From Solirubrobacteraceae bacterium (GTDB lineage Bacteria; Actinomycetota; Thermoleophilia; Solirubrobacterales; Solirubrobacteraceae): 64,000 nt of DNA. The position numbers and the translations under genes are program-made. Below are positions 1 to 9,558 of this stretch, one piece after another (position 1 is the stretch's first letter; each line of letters starts with the position of its first letter). The notes below the pieces were generated by a model. The model was not told the DNA's origin and did no database searches. It saw only the letters and a program-made list of their open reading frames with translations. The stretch is taken from NCBI GenBank assembly GCA_030447505.1, contig JAUJOT010000007.1, positions 1-64,000 on the forward strand, in the 5' to 3' direction.

Positions 1-49
1 CGTCTGCTTGCCATGCAGAAGGTCGAGGGTTCGAGTCCCTTCATCCGCT
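1..49 (+). tRNA. tRNA-Gly (anticodon GCC), 3' part only; 5' end lies outside the window
   Basis: The anticodon stem is TCTGC (3-7) with GCAGA (15-19), around loop TTGCCAT, which gives anticodon GCC at 10-12. The T arm is GAGGG (25-29) and CCCTT (37-41) around TTCGAGT. The 3' acceptor strand CATCCGC (42-48) is followed by discriminator T49, the usual base for bacterial tRNA-Gly. No CCA is encoded. The D arm and 5' acceptor strand are cut off by the window edge. Confidence 0.93.
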
Positions 50-54
50 TCGAC

Positions 55-79
55 AGAAGGCCCTGCACGCGGGGCTTCT
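55..79 (+). terminator. Possible terminator hairpin after tRNA-Gly
   Basis: AGAAGGCCC (55-63) pairs with GGGGCTTCT (71-79) around a 7-nt loop, with one G-G mismatch. It begins six bases after the tRNA. No T-run follows, so it may be a processing or pausing structure and not a true intrinsic terminator. Confidence 0.4.
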
Positions 80-243
80 GAGCCTGGATCCGACACCGGG
101 GCTCGAGCGGCGCGACGCGCACGAGGTCTCGCCGGTGCCGCCGTCCGCTCTGCGAGGATCCGCAGCCTGAACGGCACGCGTCCCGCAGCCGGGACCGCTC
201 GGTCTCGTAGGACATCGCTGCTTTCCTCAGTAAGGTACGTTTC

Positions 244-1194
244 TTGTCTATAACTCTGACGCAGCTGCGGAGCTTCCTTGCGGTCATGCGCGGCGGCTCG
301 GTCACCGCCGCCGCCGACGAGCTCGTCGTCACACAGCCCTCCGTGTCAGCCGCCGTCGCGGCGCTCTCGCGCGAGCTCGGCACCCCGGTCACGGAGCGCG
401 AGGGCCGCGGCATCCGCCCGACCGCGGCCGGAAACGCCTTCGCACCCTTCGCCGCCGACGTCATCGGCCTGCTCGAGGAAGGCCGCCGCGCCGCCCGCGA
501 GGCCGCCCACCTCGCCGACCGCCGGCTACGCCTCGCGGCGGTCACGACCGCGGCCGAGTCCTTCGTCCCGCCGCTCATGCGCGCCTTCTCGCAGAGCAAC
601 GACTCGATCGGCCTGACGCTCGCCGTCGGCAACCGCGAGCAGGTGCTCGACCTCGTGCTCGACCACCGCGCCGACGTCGCGATCGGAGGCCGTCCCCCGC
701 GCGACCCGCGCATCGAGTCGACCGCGATCCTCGCCAACGACTTCGTCCTGATCACCGCGCCCGACGACCCGCACGCCGGCGGCGGGACCGTCGACGCCGC
801 CGAGCTCGAGCGCCGCGTCTGGCTGCTGCGGGAGTCCGGCTCGGGCACGCGGATCGTCAACGAGGAGTTCCTCGCCGCCGCGGCGCTCGAGCCGCAGACG
901 CTGACGCTCGGCTCCAACGGCGCGATCAAGCAGGCGGCGCGCGCCGGCCTCGGCGTCGCGTTCATCTCACGCCGCGCGGTCGCGCTGGAGCTCGACAACG
1001 CCCTGCTCGCGTCGCTGCCCGTGCGCCACCGCCCCGCGACGCGCCGCTGGTATGCGATGTGCTCGACCGTCGGGCCGCGCCGCGCCGCCGTCGAGCGCTT
1101 CATGACGTTCGCTGCCTCGGCGGCGGCGCGCGAGGCGGCCGGTGACAGCGGCGGCAGCCCAGAGCGCCCGGCCGCGAACACTCGCGCGAAATAG
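244..1194 (+). CDS. LysR-family transcriptional regulator, candidate CbbR
   Basis: This 316-aa protein opens with a LysR winged helix-turn-helix (about residues 4-62, including LTQLRSFLAV and TQPSVSAAVAAL). A periplasmic-binding-like effector domain follows to about residue 290, and the length is typical of the family. The start is TTG at 244, with AAGG 8 nt upstream. It converges on the last gene of the RuBisCO operon. CbbR regulators of this family normally control cbb genes, though usually from a divergent position. The CbbR role is therefore inferred from proximity, and it could regulate something to the left of the window. Confidence 0.85.
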   Translation: MSITLTQLRSFLAVMRGGSVTAAADELVVTQPSVSAAVAALSRELGTPVTEREGRGIRPTAAGNAFAPFAADVIGLLEEGRRAAREAAHLADRRLRLAAVTTAAESFVPPLMRAFSQSNDSIGLTLAVGNREQVLDLVLDHRADVAIGGRPPRDPRIESTAILANDFVLITAPDDPHAGGGTVDAAELERRVWLLRESGSGTRIVNEEFLAAAALEPQTLTLGSNGAIKQAARAGLGVAFISRRAVALELDNALLASLPVRHRPATRRWYAMCSTVGPRRAAVERFMTFAASAAAREAAGDSGGSPERPAANTRAK

Positions 1195-1248
1195 CGCCCC
1201 CTTTCGGGCGCTGCGCGACAAGAGGGCCCGCCTCGACGGCGAGCCCTC
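1193..1248. terminator. Two hairpins between the convergent LysR and PRK genes
   Basis: AGCGCCC (1193-1199) and GGGCGCT (1206-1212) form a perfect 7-bp stem overlapping the LysR stop codon. GAGGGC (1222-1227) and GCCCTC (1243-1248) enclose a second CGCC/GGCG stem. Both lie in the gap between two converging genes, where a bidirectional terminator is expected. Neither has a T-tract. Confidence 0.55.
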
Positions 1249-1271
1249 GGAGCGTCAGGAGGTGCCCAGCG

Positions 1272-2228
1272 CTACGACGCCGCGGATGCCGCCGCGCGGC
1301 CCTCCACAGGCTGATCGGTGCGCGTCCCCTCCCCGCCGAGCGCGACCGTGGCGCGTGCCGTCACGAGGTGGTACAGGACGAGCACCTGGACGATCGCCAG
1401 TGACTCGGAGCGATGAAGCTCAGTGCCGACGGTGAACTCGCCGAGCCGCTCGGAGCGCAGATGCGAAGCGAAGTGCATCCGCTCCCAGACCGCCTCCTCG
1501 ATCTCCGACCCGCGGGCGGGATCGATGTCGCCGGGAACGAACAGGCGATGCTCGGTATCGCTCTCGTCGACGGTCACGCCCTTGCCGCCGTCCTCCGCGA
1601 AGTCGCTCAGGTCCGGGTGGACGAGCCCCTTGCGCAGCACGATCTCGGCATCGAGATGCTCCTGGTCGCCGCGGCTGCCGGGCTTGAAGGACACGACCAG
1701 GTCCGCCCAGCGCTGCTGCGGGCGGATGAACAGCTCCGAGTCCGGCTCGCGCCGGTCGAGCTCCTCGAGCACCTGATCGGTGGTGTAGCCGCGCCGCGAG
1801 CAGTCGCGCTGGACCTTCCACCTGCGCCGCAGATCCTCGGGTGGCGCGAGGAAGACGCGCACGTCATAGCTCTCGCGCAGCTCCGGCGTGTGGTAGCCGA
1901 GCAGCCCCTCGATCAGCGTGAACTGCTTGGGCTTCGTATAGACCGGCGGCCCGAAGCTGCCGTCCTTGTGCTGGTACACCGGCTTGAGGATCGCGTTGCC
2001 CTGTCGCAGCTCGGCGAAGTGGCGCTCCATGATGTCGATGTAGTTGCAGTCCGGGTGCAGCGGCGTGATCTGGTGCTCGGCGCGCTGGCGGCGGTCGTAG
2101 CGGTGGTAGTCGTCGGCCGCGACATGCGTGACGTTCTGCTCGCCGAGCATCCGGACGAGCCCCCGGCTGAGGGTGGTCTTGCCGGTGGCGGAGTCGCCGA
2201 CGACACCGAGGATGATCGGTCTGGGCAC
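1272..2228 (-). CDS. cbbP: Phosphoribulokinase
   Basis: It makes ribulose 1,5-bisphosphate from ribulose 5-phosphate and ATP, the RuBisCO substrate-forming step. The 318-aa protein has a P-loop GDSATGKTT (about residues 11-19), then ADDYHRYDRRQR, HPDCNYIDIM, LIEGLL and WKVQRD. These read closer to the plant and cyanobacterial (class II) enzymes than to the proteobacterial class I form; that assignment is by eye. It is the last gene of the cbb run, 13 nt after cbbX. The regulatory cysteine of the plant P-loop is absent. The last 20 residues are an Ala- and Arg-rich tail. Confidence 0.93.
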   Translation of the reverse strand: MPRPIILGVVGDSATGKTTLSRGLVRMLGEQNVTHVAADDYHRYDRRQRAEHQITPLHPDCNYIDIMERHFAELRQGNAILKPVYQHKDGSFGPPVYTKPKQFTLIEGLLGYHTPELRESYDVRVFLAPPEDLRRRWKVQRDCSRRGYTTDQVLEELDRREPDSELFIRPQQRWADLVVSFKPGSRGDQEHLDAEIVLRKGLVHPDLSDFAEDGGKGVTVDESDTEHRLFVPGDIDPARGSEIEEAVWERMHFASHLRSERLGEFTVGTELHRSESLAIVQVLVLYHLVTARATVALGGEGTRTDQPVEGRAAASAAS

Positions 2229-2241
2229 TGTCGCTCCTCAG

Positions 2242-3201
2242 CTAGCTCTCGTTGCCGGGGGCGGTCTTCTTCGCGCCGTTGGGCGACTCGCGCTCGTCGC
2301 CGGGCGACTCGCCCTCTTCGTCGCCGAACAACGAGCTCGCGAGGATGTCCTCGGCCTTGATCGTCATCAGGTCCTCCTTCGTCAGGTTCTCCCGGTTCTC
2401 GTACAGACGGCCGGCCTGACGCATGCGCGCGCGATCGATCGCATTGCGGATGCTGCGCCCGTAGGCGAAGCGCGGGCGCTCGAGGCGCCGCATGATGTAC
2501 TCCTCGAAGGCCTCGCGGGCCTTCGGCTCGAACTTGTACTGCTGCTGCTCCATCATGAGGTCGGCGATCTGCACGAGCTCTTCGGGAGTGAAGTCCGGGA
2601 AGTGCAGGTGGTGCGCGACGCGCGAGCCCATGCCGGGGTTGGAGCGGAAGAACGTCTCCATCCGGTCCTTGTAGCCCGCGAGGATGACGACGAGGTCCTC
2701 GCGCTCGGTCTCCATCACCTGCAGCAGGATCTCGATCGACTCCTGGCCGTAGTCGCGCTCGTTCTCCGGACGGTAGAGGTAGTAGGCCTCGTCGATGAAC
2801 AGGACGCCGCCCTTAGCGCGCTTGAGCACGTCGCGCGTCTTCGGGGCGGTATGGCCGACGTACTGCCCGACGAGGTCGTCGCGCGTCACCGAGACGACCT
2901 TCGGCTTGTCGATGTAGCCGAGCCTGAACAGGATCTCGGCCATCTTCAGCGCGACCGTCGTCTTGCCGGTGCCGGGATTGCCGGTGAACGTCATGTGCAG
3001 CGACGGCCGCGAGGAATCCAGGCCCGCGTCGCGGCGCAGCTGGTCGATGACCAGCAGCGCCGCCATCTCGCGGATCCGCTCCTTGACCGGGCCCAGCCCG
3101 ACCATCTCGCGGTCGAGCTGGTTGAGCACGCTCTCGACGGCGTCGCCGCCGTCGAGGTCTTCCTCGAGCTTCTCCGGGAGGGTTTCGAGCGTCTGTGCCA
3201 C
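2242..3201 (-). CDS. cbbX: CbbX, AAA+ activase of red-type RuBisCO
   Basis: CbbX proteins use ATP to pull on the RuBisCO large-subunit C-terminus and release inhibitory sugar phosphates. The 319-aa sequence shows Walker [10 protein letters not shown] (about 74-82), pore-loop segment [11 protein letters not shown], Walker [13 protein letters not shown] and the sensor-region motif GYKDRM. The N-terminal acidic helix and the length match family members. The last 30 residues form an extra acidic tail rich in E, S, P and G. It sits 3 nt after cbbS, the standard place for cbbX. Its presence agrees with the large subunit being red-type. Confidence 0.96.
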   Translation of the reverse strand: MAQTLETLPEKLEEDLDGGDAVESVLNQLDREMVGLGPVKERIREMAALLVIDQLRRDAGLDSSRPSLHMTFTGNPGTGKTTVALKMAEILFRLGYIDKPKVVSVTRDDLVGQYVGHTAPKTRDVLKRAKGGVLFIDEAYYLYRPENERDYGQESIEILLQVMETEREDLVVILAGYKDRMETFFRSNPGMGSRVAHHLHFPDFTPEELVQIADLMMEQQQYKFEPKAREAFEEYIMRRLERPRFAYGRSIRNAIDRARMRQAGRLYENRENLTKEDLMTIKAEDILASSLFGDEEGESPGDERESPNGAKKTAPGNES

Positions 3202-3204
3202 GGT

Positions 3205-3702
3205 CTAGTCGGCTGACGTGCCGTTCGACTCAGCTGCCTGCGGCTTGCCGCCCATCGTCGACACGTCGCCGGGGCCACCGTAGCGCTCGCCGTGCGGGGT
3301 GCTCAGGCCGGCGTAGGAGTGGATCGTGTAGCGGATGGCGCGGTCGTGGATCTCCTGGCGCTCGAGCCGGAAGCCCGGCTCGTACTCGGGGCGGTTGACG
3401 ATGAACGACATCGCCGACGTCTGGCGATTGAGCGAGCGGTCGTACGCGACGACCTTGACGTAGAGGTGCGGGAACGCCTCGCGGCACGCGTTGACGTCAC
3501 GCATCACGACGTCGGCCTCGTCCTCGCCGAGGTCGAACATCGGCTGCGCCCACATCTCCCACAGCGAGTTGCGCGGGTGCGGGTCGTCGGTGTACTCGAC
3601 CATGATCGACCAGCCGTTGGAGAGCGCGTAGGAGATCTGCGCCTCGATCTGCTCGTCGGTCAGGTCCGGCAGGAATGAGAACTGTCCCTGTGTGACTCTC
3701 AT
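3205..3702 (-). CDS. cbbS: RuBisCO small subunit, red-type
   Basis: This is the small subunit of the L8S8 CO2-fixing enzyme. The 165-aa protein starts [19 protein letters not shown] and contains [22 protein letters not shown], the typical core. It keeps the C-terminal extension ([10 protein letters not shown] to YTIHSYAG) of red-type small subunits, which lines the central solvent channel. About 30 further Gly-, Ser- and Thr-rich residues make it longer than usual. The ATG at 3702 has a GGGGAGAGAGAAG Shine-Dalgarno stretch just upstream, immediately after the cbbL stop. A longer in-frame reading to 4326 is only an overlap with cbbL. Confidence 0.96.
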   Translation of the reverse strand: MRVTQGQFSFLPDLTDEQIEAQISYALSNGWSIMVEYTDDPHPRNSLWEMWAQPMFDLGEDEADVVMRDVNACREAFPHLYVKVVAYDRSLNRQTSAMSFIVNRPEYEPGFRLERQEIHDRAIRYTIHSYAGLSTPHGERYGGPGDVSTMGGKPQAAESNGTSAD

Positions 3703-3716
3703 GTCTTCTCTCTCCC

Positions 3717-5201
<1,485 letters not shown>

Positions 5202-5209
5202 CTACCAGC

Positions 5210-5237
5210 ACACTACCCTCTTGATCCAAAGGTGCAA
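5210..5237 (-). promoter_or_regulatory. Candidate cbbL promoter
   Basis: On the minus strand, TTGCAC (5237-5232) and TAGTGT (5215-5210) are 16 bp apart and about 30 nt before the cbbL ATG. Just upstream, AAAAG...CTTTT (about 5241-5257) is a short inverted repeat, a possible site for a LysR-type regulator. If real, cbbLSX-prk can be transcribed apart from glpX-fba-comB. This is pattern matching only. Confidence 0.4.
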
Positions 5238-5255
5238 AGCAAAAGATCGGGGCTT

Positions 5256-5996
5256 TTACATAGGGTCTTGTCTATCCGCTGCCACGCCCGCGATCACGCT
5301 CGGTACGGCCCTTTCCGCTTCTGTCAGGACCGCGACGGTCCCGATCATGCTGCTCAGCCGGGGCACGACGCCGACGATCGACTCCTGCGCGCAGAACGCG
5401 ATGTCCGACTCCAGGCCCTCCCGCCGCAGGCCGACGGCTCCCGCGCTCGCCGCGAGCGCATCAGCGGCGCTCAGGTACGACGCCGCCACCGCCTCGGCGA
5501 TCTGCGCGCCATCGCTGCGCGGACCGTCGAGCGCCGCGCTCAGGCGGCCCGCGACGTATACGTCCTCGATGCTCACGCGGCCGTCGGTGCCGGCGCAGAC
5601 GAGCAGCACGTCGTCGGCGGCGGCGAGATGCGCGAGCACCGCGTCGAGGTTCAGCAGGGAGGCCGCGATCACCTCGTCGGCGACCGCCGTCGAGGCGACG
5701 ACGGCGGGCGCGCCGTTCGTCGTCGCCAGCACGAGCTCCGGCGTGCGCGGGTCGCGCGTCTCCTCCGGCGAGTTGCCGAGATCGAAGCCGGGCGCCCGCG
5801 CGCAGCCCACCTCGCCTGCGAGGGTGCGCTGCGGCGTACGCAGGTCGCGCGCCTCGTCGATGCTGCCGGCCACGAGCACGCGCTCGTAGCCCGACGCGAG
5901 CGCGAGCGTGATCGTCGACGTGGCACGGAGCACGTCGATGACGACGGCCGTGCGCGCCGGCCGCACGTCGGTCCCGAGGAAGGCGACGTCGATCAT
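5256..5996 (-). CDS. ComB-family (2-phosphosulfolactate phosphatase-like) protein inside the cbb operon
   Basis: The 246-aa protein carries ComB-family signatures: VVIDVLRATSTI near the N-terminus, LAGEVGCARAPGFDLGNSPEE, and LATTNGAPAV. The founding member is a Mg-dependent phosphatase of coenzyme M synthesis that cleaves 2-phosphosulfolactate. No comA or comC partner is seen here, and actinobacteria are not known for coenzyme M synthesis. The gene lies between fba and cbbL, 34 nt after fba, so an inferred alternative substrate is a Calvin-cycle phosphoester such as 2-phosphoglycolate or a RuBisCO-inhibiting sugar phosphate. Family assignment is firm; substrate is unknown. Confidence 0.85.
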   Translation of the reverse strand: MIDVAFLGTDVRPARTAVVIDVLRATSTITLALASGYERVLVAGSIDEARDLRTPQRTLAGEVGCARAPGFDLGNSPEETRDPRTPELVLATTNGAPAVVASTAVADEVIAASLLNLDAVLAHLAAADDVLLVCAGTDGRVSIEDVYVAGRLSAALDGPRSDGAQIAEAVAASYLSAADALAASAGAVGLRREGLESDIAFCAQESIVGVVPRLSSMIGTVAVLTEAERAVPSVIAGVAADRQDPM

Positions 5997-6030
5997 CGAG
6001 CTCGTGTTGGCTTACCCGACGTCGCTCGCC

Positions 6031-7053
6031 CTATGCCGCCGAGCGAACGCCGGAGGTATAGCGCGCCGCCATCTCCTCCAGCGACATCGGCTCGTAGTCG
6101 CCGGCGTGGCCGGCCATGCCGAGCTCCTGCATGCGCTGCATGCAGATCAGCTTCTGGCCCGCGCGAGCGGCCTTGCCGGCGCCACGCGGATCCCAATCGT
6201 CCGGGTTGTCGCGGTAGTGCTCGCGGACGAACGCGGTGATCGCGAGGCGGCCGTCGGTGTCGATGTTGACCTTGCGCACGCCGTGCTCGATGCCACGCTG
6301 GATCGCCGAGATCGGCACGCCGAAGCCGGCGTCGACCTCGCCGCCGGCCGCCTTGAGGCGCTCGACGATGTCCGCGGGGACGCTCGAGGAGCCGTGCATG
6401 ACGATGTGCGTGTCGGGCAGGCGGCGGTGGATGTCCTCGATGATCTCCATCGCGAGGATCTCGCCGTCGGGCTCGCGCGAGAACTTGTAGGCGCCATGGC
6501 TCGTGCCGATCGCCACCGCGAGTGCGTCGACCCCCGTGCGCTCGACGAACTCCTCGGCCTGGGCCGGGTCGGTCAGGCAGATCTCGCCGGAGCCGACGCC
6601 GTCCTCCATGCCGCCGAGCGTGCCGAGCTCGCCCTCGACCGTCACGCCGCGCTCGTGCGCGTAGTCGACGACCTGCTTCGTCACCGCGACGTTGTCCTCG
6701 AAGCTCAGCGGCGTCTTGGCGTCCTCGCCGAGCGAGCCGTCCATCATCACGCTCGTGAAGCCGAGCTCGATCGCGCTGATGCAGGTCTCCGGCGAGTTGC
6801 CGTGGTCCTGATGAAGGGCGACCGGGATGTCCGGGTAGGTCTCGGCCGCGGCGAGCATCATGTGGTAGAGGAAGTGGTCGCCGGCGTACGAGCGAGCGCC
6901 GCGCGAGGCCTGCACGATGACCGGCGACCGGGTCTCCTGGGCGGCCTCCATGATCCCCTGGATCTGCTCGAGGTTGTTGACGTTGAAGGCCGCGACGCCG
7001 TAGCCGCCGGCGGCGGCCTCGTCGAGCAGCTGTCGCATGGTCACGAGCGGCAT
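6031..7053 (-). CDS. fba: Class II fructose-bisphosphate aldolase
   Basis: This Zn-dependent aldolase joins dihydroxyacetone phosphate and glyceraldehyde 3-phosphate, and in the Calvin cycle it also makes sedoheptulose bisphosphate. The 340 residues show [10 protein letters not shown] (Zn and catalytic Asp/His region), [25 protein letters not shown] and HGSSSVP followed by INIDT-like VNIDTD. This is the arrangement of the CbbA subgroup. It is 4 nt after glpX and before comB, so it is almost certainly cotranscribed with them. It may also serve glycolysis, since no second aldolase is visible here. Confidence 0.95.
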   Translation of the reverse strand: MPLVTMRQLLDEAAAGGYGVAAFNVNNLEQIQGIMEAAQETRSPVIVQASRGARSYAGDHFLYHMMLAAAETYPDIPVALHQDHGNSPETCISAIELGFTSVMMDGSLGEDAKTPLSFEDNVAVTKQVVDYAHERGVTVEGELGTLGGMEDGVGSGEICLTDPAQAEEFVERTGVDALAVAIGTSHGAYKFSREPDGEILAMEIIEDIHRRLPDTHIVMHGSSSVPADIVERLKAAGGEVDAGFGVPISAIQRGIEHGVRKVNIDTDGRLAITAFVREHYRDNPDDWDPRGAGKAARAGQKLICMQRMQELGMAGHAGDYEPMSLEEMAARYTSGVRSAA

Positions 7054-7057
7054 CTGG

Positions 7058-8062
7058 TCATCCTCCTGCGGACTTGGGTTCTGGGGCTGGTGTGCTCTCG
7101 ACGATCCGGCGGTAGGAGCCGGGGCGGACGATCAGCGACTGGGTGGAGACCCAGCCGGCGGTGTAGCGCGGCGCGCCGAGCATCGTGCCGCCGGTGATCC
7201 CGCAGGCGGCGAAGATCGCGGGCCCGCGGACGAGGTCGTCGGCGTCGAGGATCTCGTCGGTCGAGATCCCGGCCGCGGCGACCGCCTCGCGCTCGTCGTC
7301 GCGCTGCGGGGCGAGGCGCGTCTGCATGCCGCCGCCGAGCACCTTGACGGCGCACGCCGCCATGATGCCCTCCGGCGTCCCGCCGATCCCCATCAGCATG
7401 TCGATGCCGGTGCCGGGCAGGAGCGCGAACATCGCGCCCGCGACGTCGCCGGCGCTCGGCATGATCACGCAGACGCCCATCTCGCGCAGGCGCGCGGCGA
7501 GCTCGACGTGGCGCGGCTTGTCGAGGACGAGGACCCGCATCCTGTCGACGGGCTTGCCGAGCGCCGCGGCGACGCTCTCGATGTTGTGCTCGGGCGACTC
7601 GCGCAGGTCGATTGCCTCGCGCGCGGCGCGACCGACGACGAGCTTGTCCTGGTAGTGCCCCGGTCCCGGCGACCACAGGCAGCCGTCGCCGGCGAACGCG
7701 ATCGTCGTCAGCGAGCCGGGCAGCCCGGCCGCGCAGAGGTCGGTGCACTCGACCGGGTCGACGGCGATGTCGAAGCGCGGGCCGTCGCCGTCACCGAGTT
7801 GCTCGCCGTTGAAGAGCATCGGGGCGTCGTCCTTCTCGCCCTCCCCGATGATGACCGTTCCGAGCCCCTTCGTCTCGCCGAGCACGCGGCGCATCGCCTC
7901 GGTCGCGGCCCCGTCGGCGGCCTTGCCGTTGCCGGAGCCGGCGTACCTGTGCGCCGCCAGCGCAGCTGCGCGGACGGCCTCGAGCGCGAGCGACTCCAGG
8001 CTCGCCGCCAGTTCCTCCGGTCTGCTGCGGGCAGCGTCGACCGGCTCCTCGACCAGGGACAT
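7058..8062 (-). CDS. glpX: Class II fructose-1,6-bisphosphatase, GlpX family
   Basis: It removes the C1 phosphate of fructose 1,6-bisphosphate; many homologues also act on sedoheptulose bisphosphate. The chosen start (ATG 8062, [14 protein letters not shown]) has GAGG 8 nt upstream and gives 334 aa, the family length. An upstream in-frame start at 8176 would touch the divergent gene. Metal-site segments [11 protein letters not shown] and DPVECTD are present. The usual DP(I/V)EGT motif reads DPVECT here, with Gly replaced by Cys, which is unusual beside the phosphate site. It heads the glpX-fba-comB-cbbLSX-prk run. Confidence 0.93.
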   Translation of the reverse strand: MSLVEEPVDAARSRPEELAASLESLALEAVRAAALAAHRYAGSGNGKAADGAATEAMRRVLGETKGLGTVIIGEGEKDDAPMLFNGEQLGDGDGPRFDIAVDPVECTDLCAAGLPGSLTTIAFAGDGCLWSPGPGHYQDKLVVGRAAREAIDLRESPEHNIESVAAALGKPVDRMRVLVLDKPRHVELAARLREMGVCVIMPSAGDVAGAMFALLPGTGIDMLMGIGGTPEGIMAACAVKVLGGGMQTRLAPQRDDEREAVAAAGISTDEILDADDLVRGPAIFAACGITGGTMLGAPRYTAGWVSTQSLIVRPGSYRRIVESTPAPEPKSAGG

Positions 8063-8165
8063 TGCGACATCCTCGCGTTCGCTGACTTTGGGTACAAGCG
8101 AAATGTCAGCCTCTTTCATTAGGACCAGCCCTATGCGCGCCGAAACGTCGCGCGGCGCGGCTTTG

Positions 8166-8171
8166 TATCGT
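8166..8171 (+). promoter_or_regulatory. -10 box TATCGT, 6 nt before the start codon
   Basis: TATCGT ends 6 nt before the ATG at 8178, placing the transcript start at or beside the start codon. No Shine-Dalgarno sequence is visible. It fits a leaderless mRNA. Confidence 0.45.
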
Positions 8172-8177
8172 CGCACG

Positions 8178-9554
8178 ATGCTGTTCAGACAGCTAATCCA
8201 CGACGACCTCGGCTGCGCGTCCTACCTCGTCGGAGACGCCCACGCCGGAGCCGCCGCGGTCGTCGACCCGCGCTTCGAGATCGACGTCTATCTCGATCTC
8301 GCACGCTACATGGGGGTCCGCATCGAGCACATCCTCGAGACGCACAACCATGCCGATCACGTCTCCGGCCATGGGCGCCTGGCGGTCGCCACCGGGGCCA
8401 GCATCCACGTCCACCGCCTCGCCGCGCCCGACTATGAGCACGGCCGCTTCGACGACGGCTGGGAGCTCGAGCTCGGCGAGGTCGTCATCCGTGCCCTGCA
8501 CACGCCCGGCCACCGGCCCGAGCACAGCGCCTTCGCGCTCGTCGACCGCGCCCGCGGCGACGAGCCCTGGGCCGTGCTGACAGGCGACTCGCTGTTCGTC
8601 GGCGACATCGCGCGGCCCGACCTCGCGATCGAACGCGAGCAGGGGGCGCGGGCGATCTTCGCCAGCCTGCACGAGCAGCTGCTGCGCCTCGACGACACCT
8701 GCGAGGTGTGGCCGGGCCATCTCGGCGGGTCGATGTGCGGCGGGCCCGGAATGGACATGAAGGTCTCCTCGACGATCGGCTACGAGCGGCGACACAACGC
8801 GCTGCTCGCCGAGCGCGACGTCGAGCGCTTCGTGGCGCGCTCGCTCGCGACGCTCGGCCCGCAGCCGCCGAACTTCGAGGCGATCGTCGCGCTCAACCGC
8901 GGCCCGCTGCTGACGGCGGGCGTCGAGGCGCAGCCGCTGGCCCCGCGCCAGGTCGACGTCAAGAGCGACGAGGGCGCGCTGATCGTCGACGTGCGCAGCG
9001 ACGAGCAGTTCGCCGAGGCGCATATCCCGGGGGCGGTCTGCATCACGGCGCTGAGCGTCGGCTTCGGCACGCGCCTGGCCTGGATCGCCGACCGCGAGCA
9101 GGAGATCGTGCTCGTCGGCCGCGACGACAGCGATGCGCTGCGCGCGGCAACGCTTGCGACCGCCGTCGGGATCCGCCGGATCGCCGGCTTCCTGCACGGC
9201 GGGATGCCGAGCTGGCGCGAGGAGCAGCGACCGGTGCAACAGATCGAGCGCCTGGCGATCGGCGACCTGCACGATCGCACCGGCGAGCTGCAGATCCTCG
9301 ACGTGCGCGAGCGATCCGAGTGGGACGAAGGACACATACCCGGCTCGACGCACACCCCCTACCACGACATCCGCGAGGTCCCCGAGGGCATCGATCCGGC
9401 GCGACCGGTGGCCGTCGTCTGCGCCTCCGGTCAGCGTGCCGCCGTCGGCGCCAGCCTGCTCGCGCGCTACGGCGCCCGGCACGTCGTGCACGTCACGGCG
9501 GGTGGCGTCGGGCACTGGCAGCGCGCCGGGCACCCGCTCGAGCGCTCGGACTAG
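8178..9554 (+). CDS. Metallo-beta-lactamase persulfide dioxygenase-like protein with two rhodanese domains
   Basis: The first ~230 residues are an ETHE1/BlaB-type metallo-hydrolase: THNHADHVSGHGRL, HTPGHRPEHSAF, TGDSLFVGDIARPDL and VWPGHLGGSMCG. ETHE1-type enzymes oxidise glutathione or other persulfides to sulfite. Two rhodanese domains follow. The first (IVDVRSDEQFAEAHIPGA) has GRDDSDALR where the catalytic Cys loop should be, so it looks inactive. The second keeps VCASGQRAAV with its Cys. The 458-aa length matches known MBL-rhodanese-rhodanese fusions. It is divergent from glpX with 115 nt between them, and 4 nt before a TauE/SafE gene. Confidence 0.9.
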   Translation: MLFRQLIHDDLGCASYLVGDAHAGAAAVVDPRFEIDVYLDLARYMGVRIEHILETHNHADHVSGHGRLAVATGASIHVHRLAAPDYEHGRFDDGWELELGEVVIRALHTPGHRPEHSAFALVDRARGDEPWAVLTGDSLFVGDIARPDLAIEREQGARAIFASLHEQLLRLDDTCEVWPGHLGGSMCGGPGMDMKVSSTIGYERRHNALLAERDVERFVARSLATLGPQPPNFEAIVALNRGPLLTAGVEAQPLAPRQVDVKSDEGALIVDVRSDEQFAEAHIPGAVCITALSVGFGTRLAWIADREQEIVLVGRDDSDALRAATLATAVGIRRIAGFLHGGMPSWREEQRPVQQIERLAIGDLHDRTGELQILDVRERSEWDEGHIPGSTHTPYHDIREVPEGIDPARPVAVVCASGQRAAVGASLLARYGARHVVHVTAGGVGHWQRAGHPLERSD

Positions 9555-9558
9555 CCGC

